Source: Bacteroidota bacterium
GTDB taxonomy: Bacteria > Bacteroidota > Bacteroidia > 2-12-FULL-35-15
Assembly (NCBI GenBank): GCA_025963715.1
Contig: JAOQAG010000023.1
Location: forward strand, 1 to 33,492
Direction of reading: 5' to 3'
DNA length: 33,492 nt
Of this stretch, positions 26,850-33,492 are shown one piece after another. A model generated the notes under the pieces. The model did no database searches and had not been told where the DNA came from. It saw only the letters and a program-made list of their open reading frames with translations. How positions within the stretch are numbered: position 1 is the stretch's first letter; the number at the start of each line of letters is the position of its first letter. The translations under genes and the position numbers were made by a program.

Positions 26850-27469
26850 AGAGATTTTTATTTCAAAAGTACAGTTCATCTATATGTTTACTTTTTGAAG
26901 GCAAAAAGTAACAAAAACCTTTTCTGGCCTGTAATGTAATTTTTCCTTCCGCTGACGCTGCAGGAAAACCGCGGTTAATTTCGCGGATGCGGATTGTCAC
27001 TTCGTAGCTTTAATTTTTCTGCCGCTCATTTCCGCTATTACTGAACAGGCCGAAAGAGTCTGCAGAATGAGTATCCTGTTTCTTTTACATAGTGGCAGCA
27101 GAATGTTTGAGAAGCGAAGTACGATTTTAATTCATCCCGATCCGAAGGGAGTATGAAAAAGAAGTTCAGAAGGGCGCGGTGGCCGGAATAAGTAGCGGGG
27201 AGGCTTCGGATGGTGCGTGGTGCGCCGCGGCGGATTGTTCTTGTCCCGCAGGTGCGGGATTGTTTCTTTTTGTTTCAAGACAAAAAGAAAAAAGGATATG
27301 ATAAGACTCAAATTCATTTTCCATACTTTGAGATCAAAATAAACCCACATTTTCTAACGTAGAACTATTCGATATTAATTTTCCAATAATCATTTAAAAA
27401 TAAATCCAAAAACAAAAACACACCGTAAATACAGCGTAAATAAATCGCAGATCCACATAAATAAACCGT
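26850..27469. repeat. Family E interspersed element (about 26889-27295) and AT-rich leader
   Basis: Bases 26889-27295 have a distinct, GC-richer middle bounded by matching hairpins CTTTTTGAAGGCAAAAAG (26891-26908) and CTTTTTGTTTCAAGACAAAAAG-like (27266-27287), which are themselves related as inverted repeats. Similar elements recur in other Bacteroidota genomes, as far as I recall. The remaining bases are AT-rich with ACACCGTAAATACAGCGTAA near 27420-27440. I see no supported gene. Confidence 0.55.
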
Positions 27470-27853
27470 ATGATTATCAACAGGTACATAAAAAAAGTAA
27501 TAGTATACACATTCCTGTGTATCTATTCTTTTGCCCTGTTGAAACCGGTCATGCCGATTGTGGATGACGTGATTGCACATACTTTTTATAAAATGCAGCA
27601 TTTGGCAACGGTGCATTTCGAGAATGGAAAATACCACGTGCATACGGAATTAGCCAATGATGCCAACCAGCAAAAAGGCGATACAAAAGGCTTGCCGTCC
27701 GGCGTGTATGAAACGCTTGCCAATCACATTACCAGCAGCGGTGTATTTGAATTCAATACTTATTCTACCGTACAATCCACCAACATTTTATACAAAGCAC
27801 AACATCCTGTTGCAGTTTTTATAAAAGATCCCACGCCTCCGCCCGAGGTATAA
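27470..27853 (+). CDS. Small His-rich exported protein
   Basis: A 127-aa protein of no family I can name. An N-terminal hydrophobic segment (about 10-28) without a strong cleavage site is followed by a short His-rich stretch, with His37, 44, 49, 56 and 58 among 22 residues (HTFYKMQHLATVHFENGKYH). Glu51 and Glu60 lie nearby. The remainder is polar and ends in PTPPPEV. It lies between a HupE-family permease and a TonB-dependent receptor, so a periplasmic metal-binding or chaperone role is an attractive inference. I recall similar HxENGKxHxHxE proteins beside TonB receptors in related genomes but cannot check. Confidence 0.65.
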   Translation: MIINRYIKKVIVYTFLCIYSFALLKPVMPIVDDVIAHTFYKMQHLATVHFENGKYHVHTELANDANQQKGDTKGLPSGVYETLANHITSSGVFEFNTYSTVQSTNILYKAQHPVAVFIKDPTPPPEV

Positions 27854-27859
27854 ATCCTA

Positions 27860-28043
27860 TTGGTACTGTTGTTAAGAATGTTTTTTCTTTACAATATTCA
27901 CATACAATATTGTCATCCCGGGCTTGACCCGGGATCTCATGAATGGTAGCAGTATTTAATTGGCAGATCCCGGGTCAGGCCCGGGATGACAGCTCAGTAA
28001 AATATTTCTGTTTCCATAGCAACATTGTTCTACAACATAACCA
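27860..28043. repeat. Family C MITE-like element, copy C1
   Basis: Imperfect terminal inverted repeats of about 22 bp (27860-27882 and 28022-28043, core TGGTnnnGTTGTnnnnAATGTT) enclose a palindromic core, TGTCATCCCGGGCTTGACCC at 27911 and its inverted partner ending at 27991. The right half, with flank, recurs at 33406-33492. The 415-base spacer otherwise holds only AT-rich sequence and the leader of the TonB receptor. Confidence 0.8.
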
Positions 28044-28268
28044 TCTCCTTTAATTATCTTATTTAAAGAAAAGTTTAAGCGCTGTTTGAACTGATTCCTG
28101 CTATTCACATTCGTAAAATTTCAAGGGATTGGAAGCATTGAGTTTTTGTAGTCTCATTTGCCGGATCATACACAGGAAAAAGCGAACAGGATTTAAACTT
28201 TTCTTCCTGCACAATTATCATTGGCATTCACCGGGAAAAATCCTTCTCCTTAATTCCTATTGCATAAT

Positions 28269-30584
28269 ATGAAGATAACGCTACTTAACAAAAAATACAT
28301 TTTCCTTTTTTTATCATTACTTAGCGGGCTTGGCCTGATGGCGCAAACTGCTGCCATTAAAGGAACAGTGAAAGATAAAGAAACCAGTCAGCCGGTGGAA
28401 GATGTAGTAGTAAGCATCGAAAAAACAAACACGCACTTCCACACCGATGCCGCCGGAAATTTTAATTTTGAAGCAATGCCCGCAGGTATTTACGAACTCG
28501 ATTTTAATAAATTCGGATACGAAAAACAAACGATAAGCATCACACTTGCAGAGAATCAAACACAGGAAGTAAACATCCTGCTGGTGTTCAATGCAAAATC
28601 ATTAAAAGTGGTGGATGTACAATCGGATCGCCCGACATCAGCTGCTTCTTCCAAATTTTTAAGCCAGGTGGATTTTGAGAACCGCCCGAAAAACTCCGCG
28701 CAGGACATGCTGCGTTTGGTTCCCGGATTATTTATTGCACAACATGCAGGCGGCGGAAAAGCAGAACAGATCTTTATCCGCGGCTTTGATTGCGATCATG
28801 GAACCGACGTAGCAACATTTGTGGATGGAATGCCGGTAAATATGCCGAGTCACGGACACGGACAAGGTTACGAAGACCTGCATTTCCTGATCCCGGAAGT
28901 GGTACAGGGAATGGACGTTTTTAAAGGTCCGTATGCACCGCAATACGGCAATTTTGCAACCGGTGCTGCCGTGCAATTCAATACAGTGGATACACTCGAT
29001 CATAATTTAGTGCAATTAGAAACCGGCTATGTACCCAATGTGTCCAACATTACAGCAAAACGCGGTTTGGGATTATTACAGTTGCCTGATCTTGGATCCA
29101 GGATAACTTCGTATGTAGCGGTGGATGTTTTAAACAACCGCGGCTATTTCCAGAATAGCCAGGACTTTAACCGCATCAGCGTATTTTCCAAAACCGTATT
29201 TAATTTAAATGATCACAGCACCATTAAATTTTCCGCAGGCGGATTTGGCTCGTCATGGAATGCATCCGGGCAAGTACCGGAGCGTGCCGTAAATTCCGGT
29301 TACATCAGCCGGTTTGGAAGCATTGATAATTCCGAAGGCGGAACCACACAACGCAATAATTTTAATCTGACCTACAACACCAAATTACCGAAAGGATCGG
29401 AGTTTGAAACACAAGTATATGCAGCCACTTATCGCTTTAAATTATTTTCCGATTTTACATTTTACCTCGAAGATCCCATACACGGCGATGAGATCGAGCA
29501 GGATGATAACCGCAGCATTCGCGGCCTGAATGCACATTACACCGTTCCGCATAAATTGGGGAACATGAATAATAAATTCACACTTGGAACTTCTTTTCGT
29601 GCCGATGATATTGAGAACCAATTATGGCATGCCGAAAAACGTACCCGTTTGGAGATCCGTGCAAACGCTATTATTCACGAACGTTCCACCGGTGTGTATG
29701 CCAACGAGGTATTTCGTTTCAGCGAGCATTTCCGCGCGGAATTAGGTTTACGCTACGATTATTTTATTTTTGATGTAGATGATCTGTTGAAAACCGATTC
29801 CACGCACACCAATTATTCGGGATACAATTATCAAACGTTATTAAGCCCCAAATTAAACCTGATCTATACGGCAACCGATCACTTACAATTATTTTTTAAT
29901 GCCGGAAGCGGTTATCATTCCAATGATGCACGCTCGGTGGTGCAACAGCCGAACGTACATACATTGCCACGTGCTGTGGGTGCAGAAGTGGGTGCGCTGG
30001 CACATTTAGGAAACAAATTTGTGGTTTCTGCTGCTGCATGGTGGATGGACCTCGAAAACGAACTGGTGTATGTGGGTGATGATGGTACAACCGAAAATCA
30101 CGGCCCGAGCCGCCGCATGGGAATCGACCTGAGCGCACGCCTGCAGCTTACCAGCTGGCTGTATGCCGATGTGGATGTGAACCTTGCAAAAAACAGGTTC
30201 ATTGATACCTTGTTCGGGGTGCAATTAAAAACAGATTATTATTTGCCGCTGGCGCCTATCGCAACATCCGCAGGCGGCTTAACAATAAAATTAAAAAACG
30301 GATTTGAAGCGGGCATCCGCTACCGCTACATGGCTGCGCGTCCGGCCAACGAAAGCAACAGCGTTACCGCACGCGGATATAATGTAGTGGATCTGACTGC
30401 GAATTATAAAATCAGGAAAATAAAAATTGGTTTGGTGATCGAAAATTTATTGAATACAGAATGGAATGAAGCGCAGTTTGATACAGAAAGCCGTTTACCG
30501 TTTGAGAGTAAATCCGTGGATGAATTGAATTTTACGCCGGGAACACCGTTTGCAGCGAAAATTATTTTGGGGTATATATTTTAG
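28269..30584 (+). CDS. TonB-dependent outer-membrane receptor
   Basis: A 771-aa receptor. The signal peptide is about 1-25 (ending GLMAQ), then a carboxypeptidase-regulatory-like domain (about 28-110, IKGTVKDKETSQPVEDVVVS), a plug (about 120-235, AQDMLRLVPGLFIAQHAGGG and IFIRGFDCDHGTD), and a 22-strand-type barrel to the C-terminus, which ends in IILGYIF with the terminal Phe expected of outer-membrane barrels. The plug has a His-rich turn NMPSHGHGQGYEDLHF that is conserved in a subgroup of such receptors. The substrate is unknown; the His-rich turn and the neighbouring His-rich and HupE-type proteins make a metal or metal complex plausible. I chose ATG 28269 over the TTG at 28260 because it begins a standard signal peptide. 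Confidence 0.9.
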   Translation: MKITLLNKKYIFLFLSLLSGLGLMAQTAAIKGTVKDKETSQPVEDVVVSIEKTNTHFHTDAAGNFNFEAMPAGIYELDFNKFGYEKQTISITLAENQTQEVNILLVFNAKSLKVVDVQSDRPTSAASSKFLSQVDFENRPKNSAQDMLRLVPGLFIAQHAGGGKAEQIFIRGFDCDHGTDVATFVDGMPVNMPSHGHGQGYEDLHFLIPEVVQGMDVFKGPYAPQYGNFATGAAVQFNTVDTLDHNLVQLETGYVPNVSNITAKRGLGLLQLPDLGSRITSYVAVDVLNNRGYFQNSQDFNRISVFSKTVFNLNDHSTIKFSAGGFGSSWNASGQVPERAVNSGYISRFGSIDNSEGGTTQRNNFNLTYNTKLPKGSEFETQVYAATYRFKLFSDFTFYLEDPIHGDEIEQDDNRSIRGLNAHYTVPHKLGNMNNKFTLGTSFRADDIENQLWHAEKRTRLEIRANAIIHERSTGVYANEVFRFSEHFRAELGLRYDYFIFDVDDLLKTDSTHTNYSGYNYQTLLSPKLNLIYTATDHLQLFFNAGSGYHSNDARSVVQQPNVHTLPRAVGAEVGALAHLGNKFVVSAAAWWMDLENELVYVGDDGTTENHGPSRRMGIDLSARLQLTSWLYADVDVNLAKNRFIDTLFGVQLKTDYYLPLAPIATSAGGLTIKLKNGFEAGIRYRYMAARPANESNSVTARGYNVVDLTANYKIRKIKIGLVIENLLNTEWNEAQFDTESRLPFESKSVDELNFTPGTPFAAKIILGYIF

Positions 30585-30635
30585 AAGTCACAACACCGAT
30601 TTTATCGCTTGCGATTGATACGGAACAATAAAATT

Positions 30636-30742
30636 CACCACAAAAGGAACAAAAGAAAACATAAGGGATGATGTAACATGCTAATGTTTATTATGTATTT
30701 AACAGGCCCGGCCTTATGTTTTCTTTTGTTCCTTTTGTGGTG
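30636..30742. repeat. Family D element with perfect 31-bp inverted repeat
   Basis: Arms 30636-30666 (CACCACAAAAGGAACAAAAG...) and 30712-30742 are exact complements around a 45-base loop. Fragments recur at 20083-20170. It lies between the convergent TonB receptor and DUF1569 genes. Its AT-rich hairpin could slow transcription, but there is no classical terminator. Confidence 0.8.
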
Positions 30743-30810
30743 AAAAAATGGCAAGATGCCATTGAATAGAGAGGCACGAGTGGGACAACGCGCCTGCAAA
30801 GGATTTAAAT

Positions 30811-30856
30811 GATCTGTGTAATTCTTTTTTAATTTTTTAATCTGTGAATCTGTGGC
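30811..30856. repeat. Family B fragment (B3)
   Basis: The right half of family B, ending AATCTGTGAATCTGTGGC, abuts the stop codon of the DUF1569 gene. Confidence 0.6.
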
Positions 30857-30866
30857 GAAATTACAT

Positions 30867-31322
30867 TTACATCAACCCAAATTGTTTCAAATGATGCACC
30901 GAATGTTTGTGCAATAAATGCGTCCATTCTTCAAAATTAAGCTCACCGAAAAATGAATTCATCAGTGTAGCGCCTTTGTTGTTTTCAAAATACGTTACAA
31001 AATCCGCGATCTCTTTTCTCACTTCTGCGATCGCTTCCTCCATGTTTGCTTTCGTAACCGGAGCAGCAATTTCCGGCATCAGCGCATTTTTTGTATTGGG
31101 TTTGAATTCTTTATCGCTCATCGCAAATTCTTTTGCCTTTGCAACATATTCCGGTGGTGTGTGCAGTGCCTGGTTATTTTTTCCGGTTGCATAGCTGATT
31201 GATTCCGCCATGTGCTCCACCATTTGTTGTCCGTTCATAACGCCCCATGCGCCTTTTGCATCTGGTTTTAAATTTTGCAGCAATGCAGGAAAATCGGTTT
31301 TGAGGAATTCAAGTTTATTCAT
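30867..31322 (-). CDS. DUF1569/DinB-like protein
   Basis: A 151-aa cytoplasmic four-helix protein. NGQQMVEHMAES and the C-terminal FGELNFEEWTHLLHKHSVHH segment, then LKQFGLM, fit the DUF1569 branch of the DinB/YfiT superfamily, whose conserved His residues (in VEHM and HKHSVHH) usually bind a metal. Members are linked to thiol-dependent reactions in some bacteria, but this branch has no settled role. It is convergent with the TonB receptor gene and preceded on its own strand by repeat A4. Confidence 0.7.
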   Translation of the reverse strand: MNKLEFLKTDFPALLQNLKPDAKGAWGVMNGQQMVEHMAESISYATGKNNQALHTPPEYVAKAKEFAMSDKEFKPNTKNALMPEIAAPVTKANMEEAIAEVRKEIADFVTYFENNKGATLMNSFFGELNFEEWTHLLHKHSVHHLKQFGLM

Positions 31323-31357
31323 CTCGGTTTTTATTTTAATGTCTTAGAAAAATAAAA

Positions 31358-31466
31358 TTTAATGACTGTCGGAAAGTTTATATCAAGCTTATTTTATCGA
31401 AAATCATTTTAATTAACGCGTCATTGCGAGGGCTTTTATGATACAAAATTCCGGAAACTCATTTAA
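31358..31466. repeat. Family A element, copy A4 (short form)
   Basis: The left terminus AATGACTGTCGGAAAGTTTA and the complement of the right terminus AATGAGTTTCCGGAATTTTG are imperfect inverted repeats only about 108 bases apart. Only one palindrome arm remains (GTCATTGCGAGGGCTTTT). This compact copy defines the element's ends best. Confidence 0.8.
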
Positions 31467-31471
31467 AATTT

Positions 31472-31921
31472 CTAATCTTCTTTTTTAGCCTTTCTCAATT
31501 CTTTCGGAAAATCTGTTTTTAAAATGTACACGCCATTCATCGGGTTTTCCATCGGCAAACTATCTTTCAGATAAAAATACATGTGCGTCTCCTCTTTGTT
31601 TTCGCTCATGGTTTTTTCCGTTTTTTTTACCAGTTTTTTCGATACGGCAAACAGCATTCGTTCGCCGCTTTCGGTAAGGCAATCGCATACCGACATTTCA
31701 TCGATCTCAAAACTGAAAGCAGTTTCATCCGGAAAATAACCGGCAAGTGTATACGTGCTGTTATTTTTAATTTTAAATTCTTTTACCGGCTGCGACACTT
31801 TAAATTCGTCTTCCCAGAGGTATTTGATATTGTCTTCCGATTCCTCTCCCTCGTAAAGATCATCCGCCAATCCCTGGCTGAATTCGGAGTTCACAAGTAT
31901 AAAATGTAAGTATAGATCCAT
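31472..31921 (-). CDS. Orphan acidic protein, 149 aa
   Basis: No family recognised. The product is acidic and soluble, with no signal peptide or membrane span. It starts MDLYLHFILVNSEFSQGLAD, has a Glu/Asp-rich stretch (YEGEESEDNIKYLWEDEF), two cysteines in SVCDCLTESG and a Lys/Glu-rich end. The pattern of alternating strands (TYTLAGYFPDETAFSFEIDE, HMYFYLKDSLP) suggests a mixed alpha/beta fold. It lies between two family A repeats on a small island with the DUF1569 gene; a shared transcript with the latter is possible but interrupted by A4. Confidence 0.6.
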   Translation of the reverse strand: MDLYLHFILVNSEFSQGLADDLYEGEESEDNIKYLWEDEFKVSQPVKEFKIKNNSTYTLAGYFPDETAFSFEIDEMSVCDCLTESGERMLFAVSKKLVKKTEKTMSENKEETHMYFYLKDSLPMENPMNGVYILKTDFPKELRKAKKED

Positions 31922-31924
31922 GTT

Positions 31925-31980
31925 AGTTCATTGGTTAATTAGTTCAATGGTTTGCTGGTTTGCTGTGTGTATTCTGCTTA
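31925..31980. repeat. Family F repeat, reverse orientation
   Basis: On the minus strand this reads ACACACAGC, then AACCATTGAACTAATTAACC and AATGAAC, a single-unit relative of the tandem repeat at 2537-2656. Confidence 0.5.
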
Positions 31981-32015
31981 ATGCCTGTAACGTAGTGCAA
32001 AGTTAATATAAAACT

Positions 32016-32216
32016 TAAATGGCTATAAGGAAGTTTATACTATAAAGATTAATTTTTTTGCCACAGATTCACGGATCAAAAAATCATAAAAAATTACACG
32101 AATTTGTAAAAATCGCTTTGCGATTTTATCTGTGAAATAAAATTTCTATTTAAAAATCCGTGAATCTGTGGCTTCATTTATTTAGATGGTATATGCTGGT
32201 GTGAGATTATTTCTTC
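32016..32216. repeat. Family A element, copy A5, carrying family B (right end lost)
   Basis: The left terminus AAATGGCTATAAGGAAGTTT is followed by family B (32060-32172) and then the start of the palindrome, GGTGTGAGATTATTTCTTCA, which decays before any right terminus. The internal order is the same as in A3. With the family F unit it fills the 379-base gap before the GldL-like gene; the rest is AT-rich leader. Confidence 0.7.
32060..32172. repeat. Family B element, copy B2
   Basis: Ends GCCACAGATTCACGGAT and complementary ATCCGTGAATCTGTGGC, with the same central AAAATCGC/GCGATTTT hairpin as B1. The arms are more perfect than in B1. Confidence 0.8.
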
Positions 32217-32300
32217 ACTTGGTGTATCCCAATAACGTGTACAACTTTAACTGGTTTATTGCAAAAATTAAATATATTTACATATCTAAAACCCACTACT

Positions 32301-33344
32301 ATGAAAAAAGCCCTCATCATTATCGGTTATTTTGTTTTATTCCTGATTTGTTTTGCCACATTATTCAAGATGATGCATTGGCCGGGTGCCGGTCCATTAT
32401 TCGTGCTTGGGGATTTCTTTTTCTGCATCGTTTTTCTTCCCTTATTTTTTATCCAGCGGATGATTTCTCAAAAAACAGCGCTCAATACTATTACTAATAT
32501 TTTCGGGCTTTTAACCACCTGGATGATCTTCATGGGCATCATGTTCAAAATGATGCACTGGCCGGGTGCCGGACCGATGCTGGTTTTAGGGACCATTTTA
32601 TTTGTGGCTCCTACGCTTATTCTTTATGTGGTCCAGCAATTCAAAGAATACGACCGTAAATTTTCCGAATTCTGGAAACTGGTGGCAGGTACCATCCTGA
32701 TTTGCGTATTCCTGATTTTTTGGGGACTAAAACCTTCCCTCAATTTAATCACAGGTTATTTAAAAGTGGAAGATGAAACATTAAAAGCAAATAAAAGCAT
32801 GGAAATTGCAAATGACCGCATGCATGCAATGGTTATCAGGACTTCTGATCCGGCGATCATAAGATTTGCCGACGAGCTGCACGCATCCACCAGCGAAGTT
32901 GTAACCACCATCGAGAACATTAAAACCGGTTTAATTTCTACCGTAGAACATAATCCCGAAGCACCAAAGGATCACTGGCAAATTAATTCCCTCGACAATT
33001 ATGACATTCCATCACACATACTTGGAAACGCTGAAAGCCACGAAGGAATAGAGCTGCATGATCAACTCGTGAATTACAAAAAAGAGATCCTGGAGAAAAT
33101 AAGCACACTCTCGTTTGCAGATAAAGAAAAAATGATCGCCGATTTGGGAGATCTTGGAATCTCAACGGAAGCAAGGAATATGCCCGAAGGTTACGAAGGG
33201 TTTGGAACCTGGCAGGAAAACATGTTTTATGAAAACACATTGGCCAGTGCCCTTGCCACGCTTTCGAGCCTGCAAAACCAGGTATTAAATGCAGAATTCA
33301 CAACGCTTGGCGCTGTTGCAGACCGGGAAGCAGGAACGAAATAA
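32301..33344 (+). CDS. GldL-like membrane protein with duplicated FKMMHWPGAG
   Basis: A 347-aa inner-membrane protein. Five membrane segments are likely (about 5-21, 33-52, 66-81, 93-112, 121-142), followed by a soluble, mostly helical domain of about 200 residues. The sequence FKMMHWPGAG occurs twice, at 22-31 and 82-91, exactly 60 residues apart. It is the hallmark at the end of the first helix of GldL, the proton-driven motor subunit of T9SS/gliding (FKxxHWPGAG). GldL has one such hairpin; this protein has two in tandem plus an extra helix, and there is no GldK, GldM or GldN beside it. I infer a GldL-derived membrane protein, perhaps a separate ion-driven unit. I start at the ATG at 32301; the alternative at 32259 would add 14 polar residues before the first helix. 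Confidence 0.75.
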   Translation: MKKALIIIGYFVLFLICFATLFKMMHWPGAGPLFVLGDFFFCIVFLPLFFIQRMISQKTALNTITNIFGLLTTWMIFMGIMFKMMHWPGAGPMLVLGTILFVAPTLILYVVQQFKEYDRKFSEFWKLVAGTILICVFLIFWGLKPSLNLITGYLKVEDETLKANKSMEIANDRMHAMVIRTSDPAIIRFADELHASTSEVVTTIENIKTGLISTVEHNPEAPKDHWQINSLDNYDIPSHILGNAESHEGIELHDQLVNYKKEILEKISTLSFADKEKMIADLGDLGISTEARNMPEGYEGFGTWQENMFYENTLASALATLSSLQNQVLNAEFTTLGAVADREAGTK

Positions 33345-33362
33345 AATAGTGAGAAATTAATT

Positions 33363-33396
33363 TTAAATGACTATCGGGAAGTTTATACCAAATGCT
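33363..33396. repeat. Family A left terminus (A6)
   Basis: AAATGACTATCGGGAAGTTT followed by ATACC is the left end of family A without any palindrome. It runs straight into a family C copy. Confidence 0.65.
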
Positions 33397-33405
33397 TTTA
33401 TTTTG

Positions 33406-33492
33406 TATGGTTATGTTGCAGAACATTATTGTTTATGGAAACAGAAATACTTTCTTAAGCTGTCATCCCGGGCTTGACCCGAGATCTGTCAA
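33406..33492. repeat. Family C element, copy C2 (cut by right edge)
   Basis: TGGTTATGTTGCAGAACATT, then GGAAACAGAAATA and TGTCATCCCGGGCTTGACCC, match the reverse complement of 27970-28043. The element leaves the window. Confidence 0.75.

Noticed and set aside
27132-27350. 72-aa minus-strand frame in the family E element
   Set aside because: Pro/Arg-rich product from the GC-rich repeat; no homologous pattern or promoter.

Overview
The window comes from a Bacteroidota genome. The evidence is type IX secretion (T9SS) C-terminal sorting domains, PorE-like outer-membrane lipoprotein/OmpA architectures, DUF4331 surface proteins, a TonB-dependent receptor with a carboxypeptidase-regulatory N-terminal domain, a GldL-like membrane protein, promoter-like TAnnTTTG -7 boxes and AT-rich spacers with weak ribosome binding sites. 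The order within the phylum cannot be fixed from sequence alone. I see no tRNA, rRNA, CRISPR array, transposase or phage gene.

Layout. (1) 0.2-8.1 kb: three paralogous secreted TPR/PD40-propeller proteins. The first has an intact OmpA peptidoglycan-binding domain, the second a diverged one, and the third none. A pair of small orphan genes (63 and 187 aa) sits between the second and third. (2) 8.1-10.6 kb: a DnaQ-like exonuclease, an FAHD1-type hydrolase and a DUF4197 secreted protein. (3) 10.7-13.7 kb: an Asn/Thr/Gly-rich repeat protein and a T9SS cargo protein. (4) 13.9-18.8 kb: two double-domain universal stress proteins, a nucleoside phosphorylase, a SirB1/transglutaminase-like protein, a small internally repeated secreted protein and a NUDIX hydrolase. 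(5) 19.1-20.1 kb: signal peptidase I. (6) 20.6-30.6 kb: a tandem pair of DUF4331 proteins (only the second with a T9SS tail), a membrane-anchored TPR protein, a HupE/UreJ-family membrane protein, a small His-rich exported protein and a TonB-dependent receptor. (7) 30.9-33.3 kb: a DUF1569/DinB-like protein, an orphan protein and a five-helix membrane protein with two exact copies of the GldL-type signature FKMMHWPGAG.

The most promising candidate for an undescribed system is block 6. I infer a cell-envelope uptake locus, possibly for a metal, built from surface DUF4331 protein, TonB receptor, His-rich periplasmic protein, HupE permease and TPR protein. The solitary GldL-like protein with a duplicated signature is the second.

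The spacers carry an unusual density of non-coding interspersed repeats. There are at least six families, several with terminal inverted repeats like MITEs. One of them (family A) occurs about six times, in places carries another family inside it, and brackets blocks 5 and 6.
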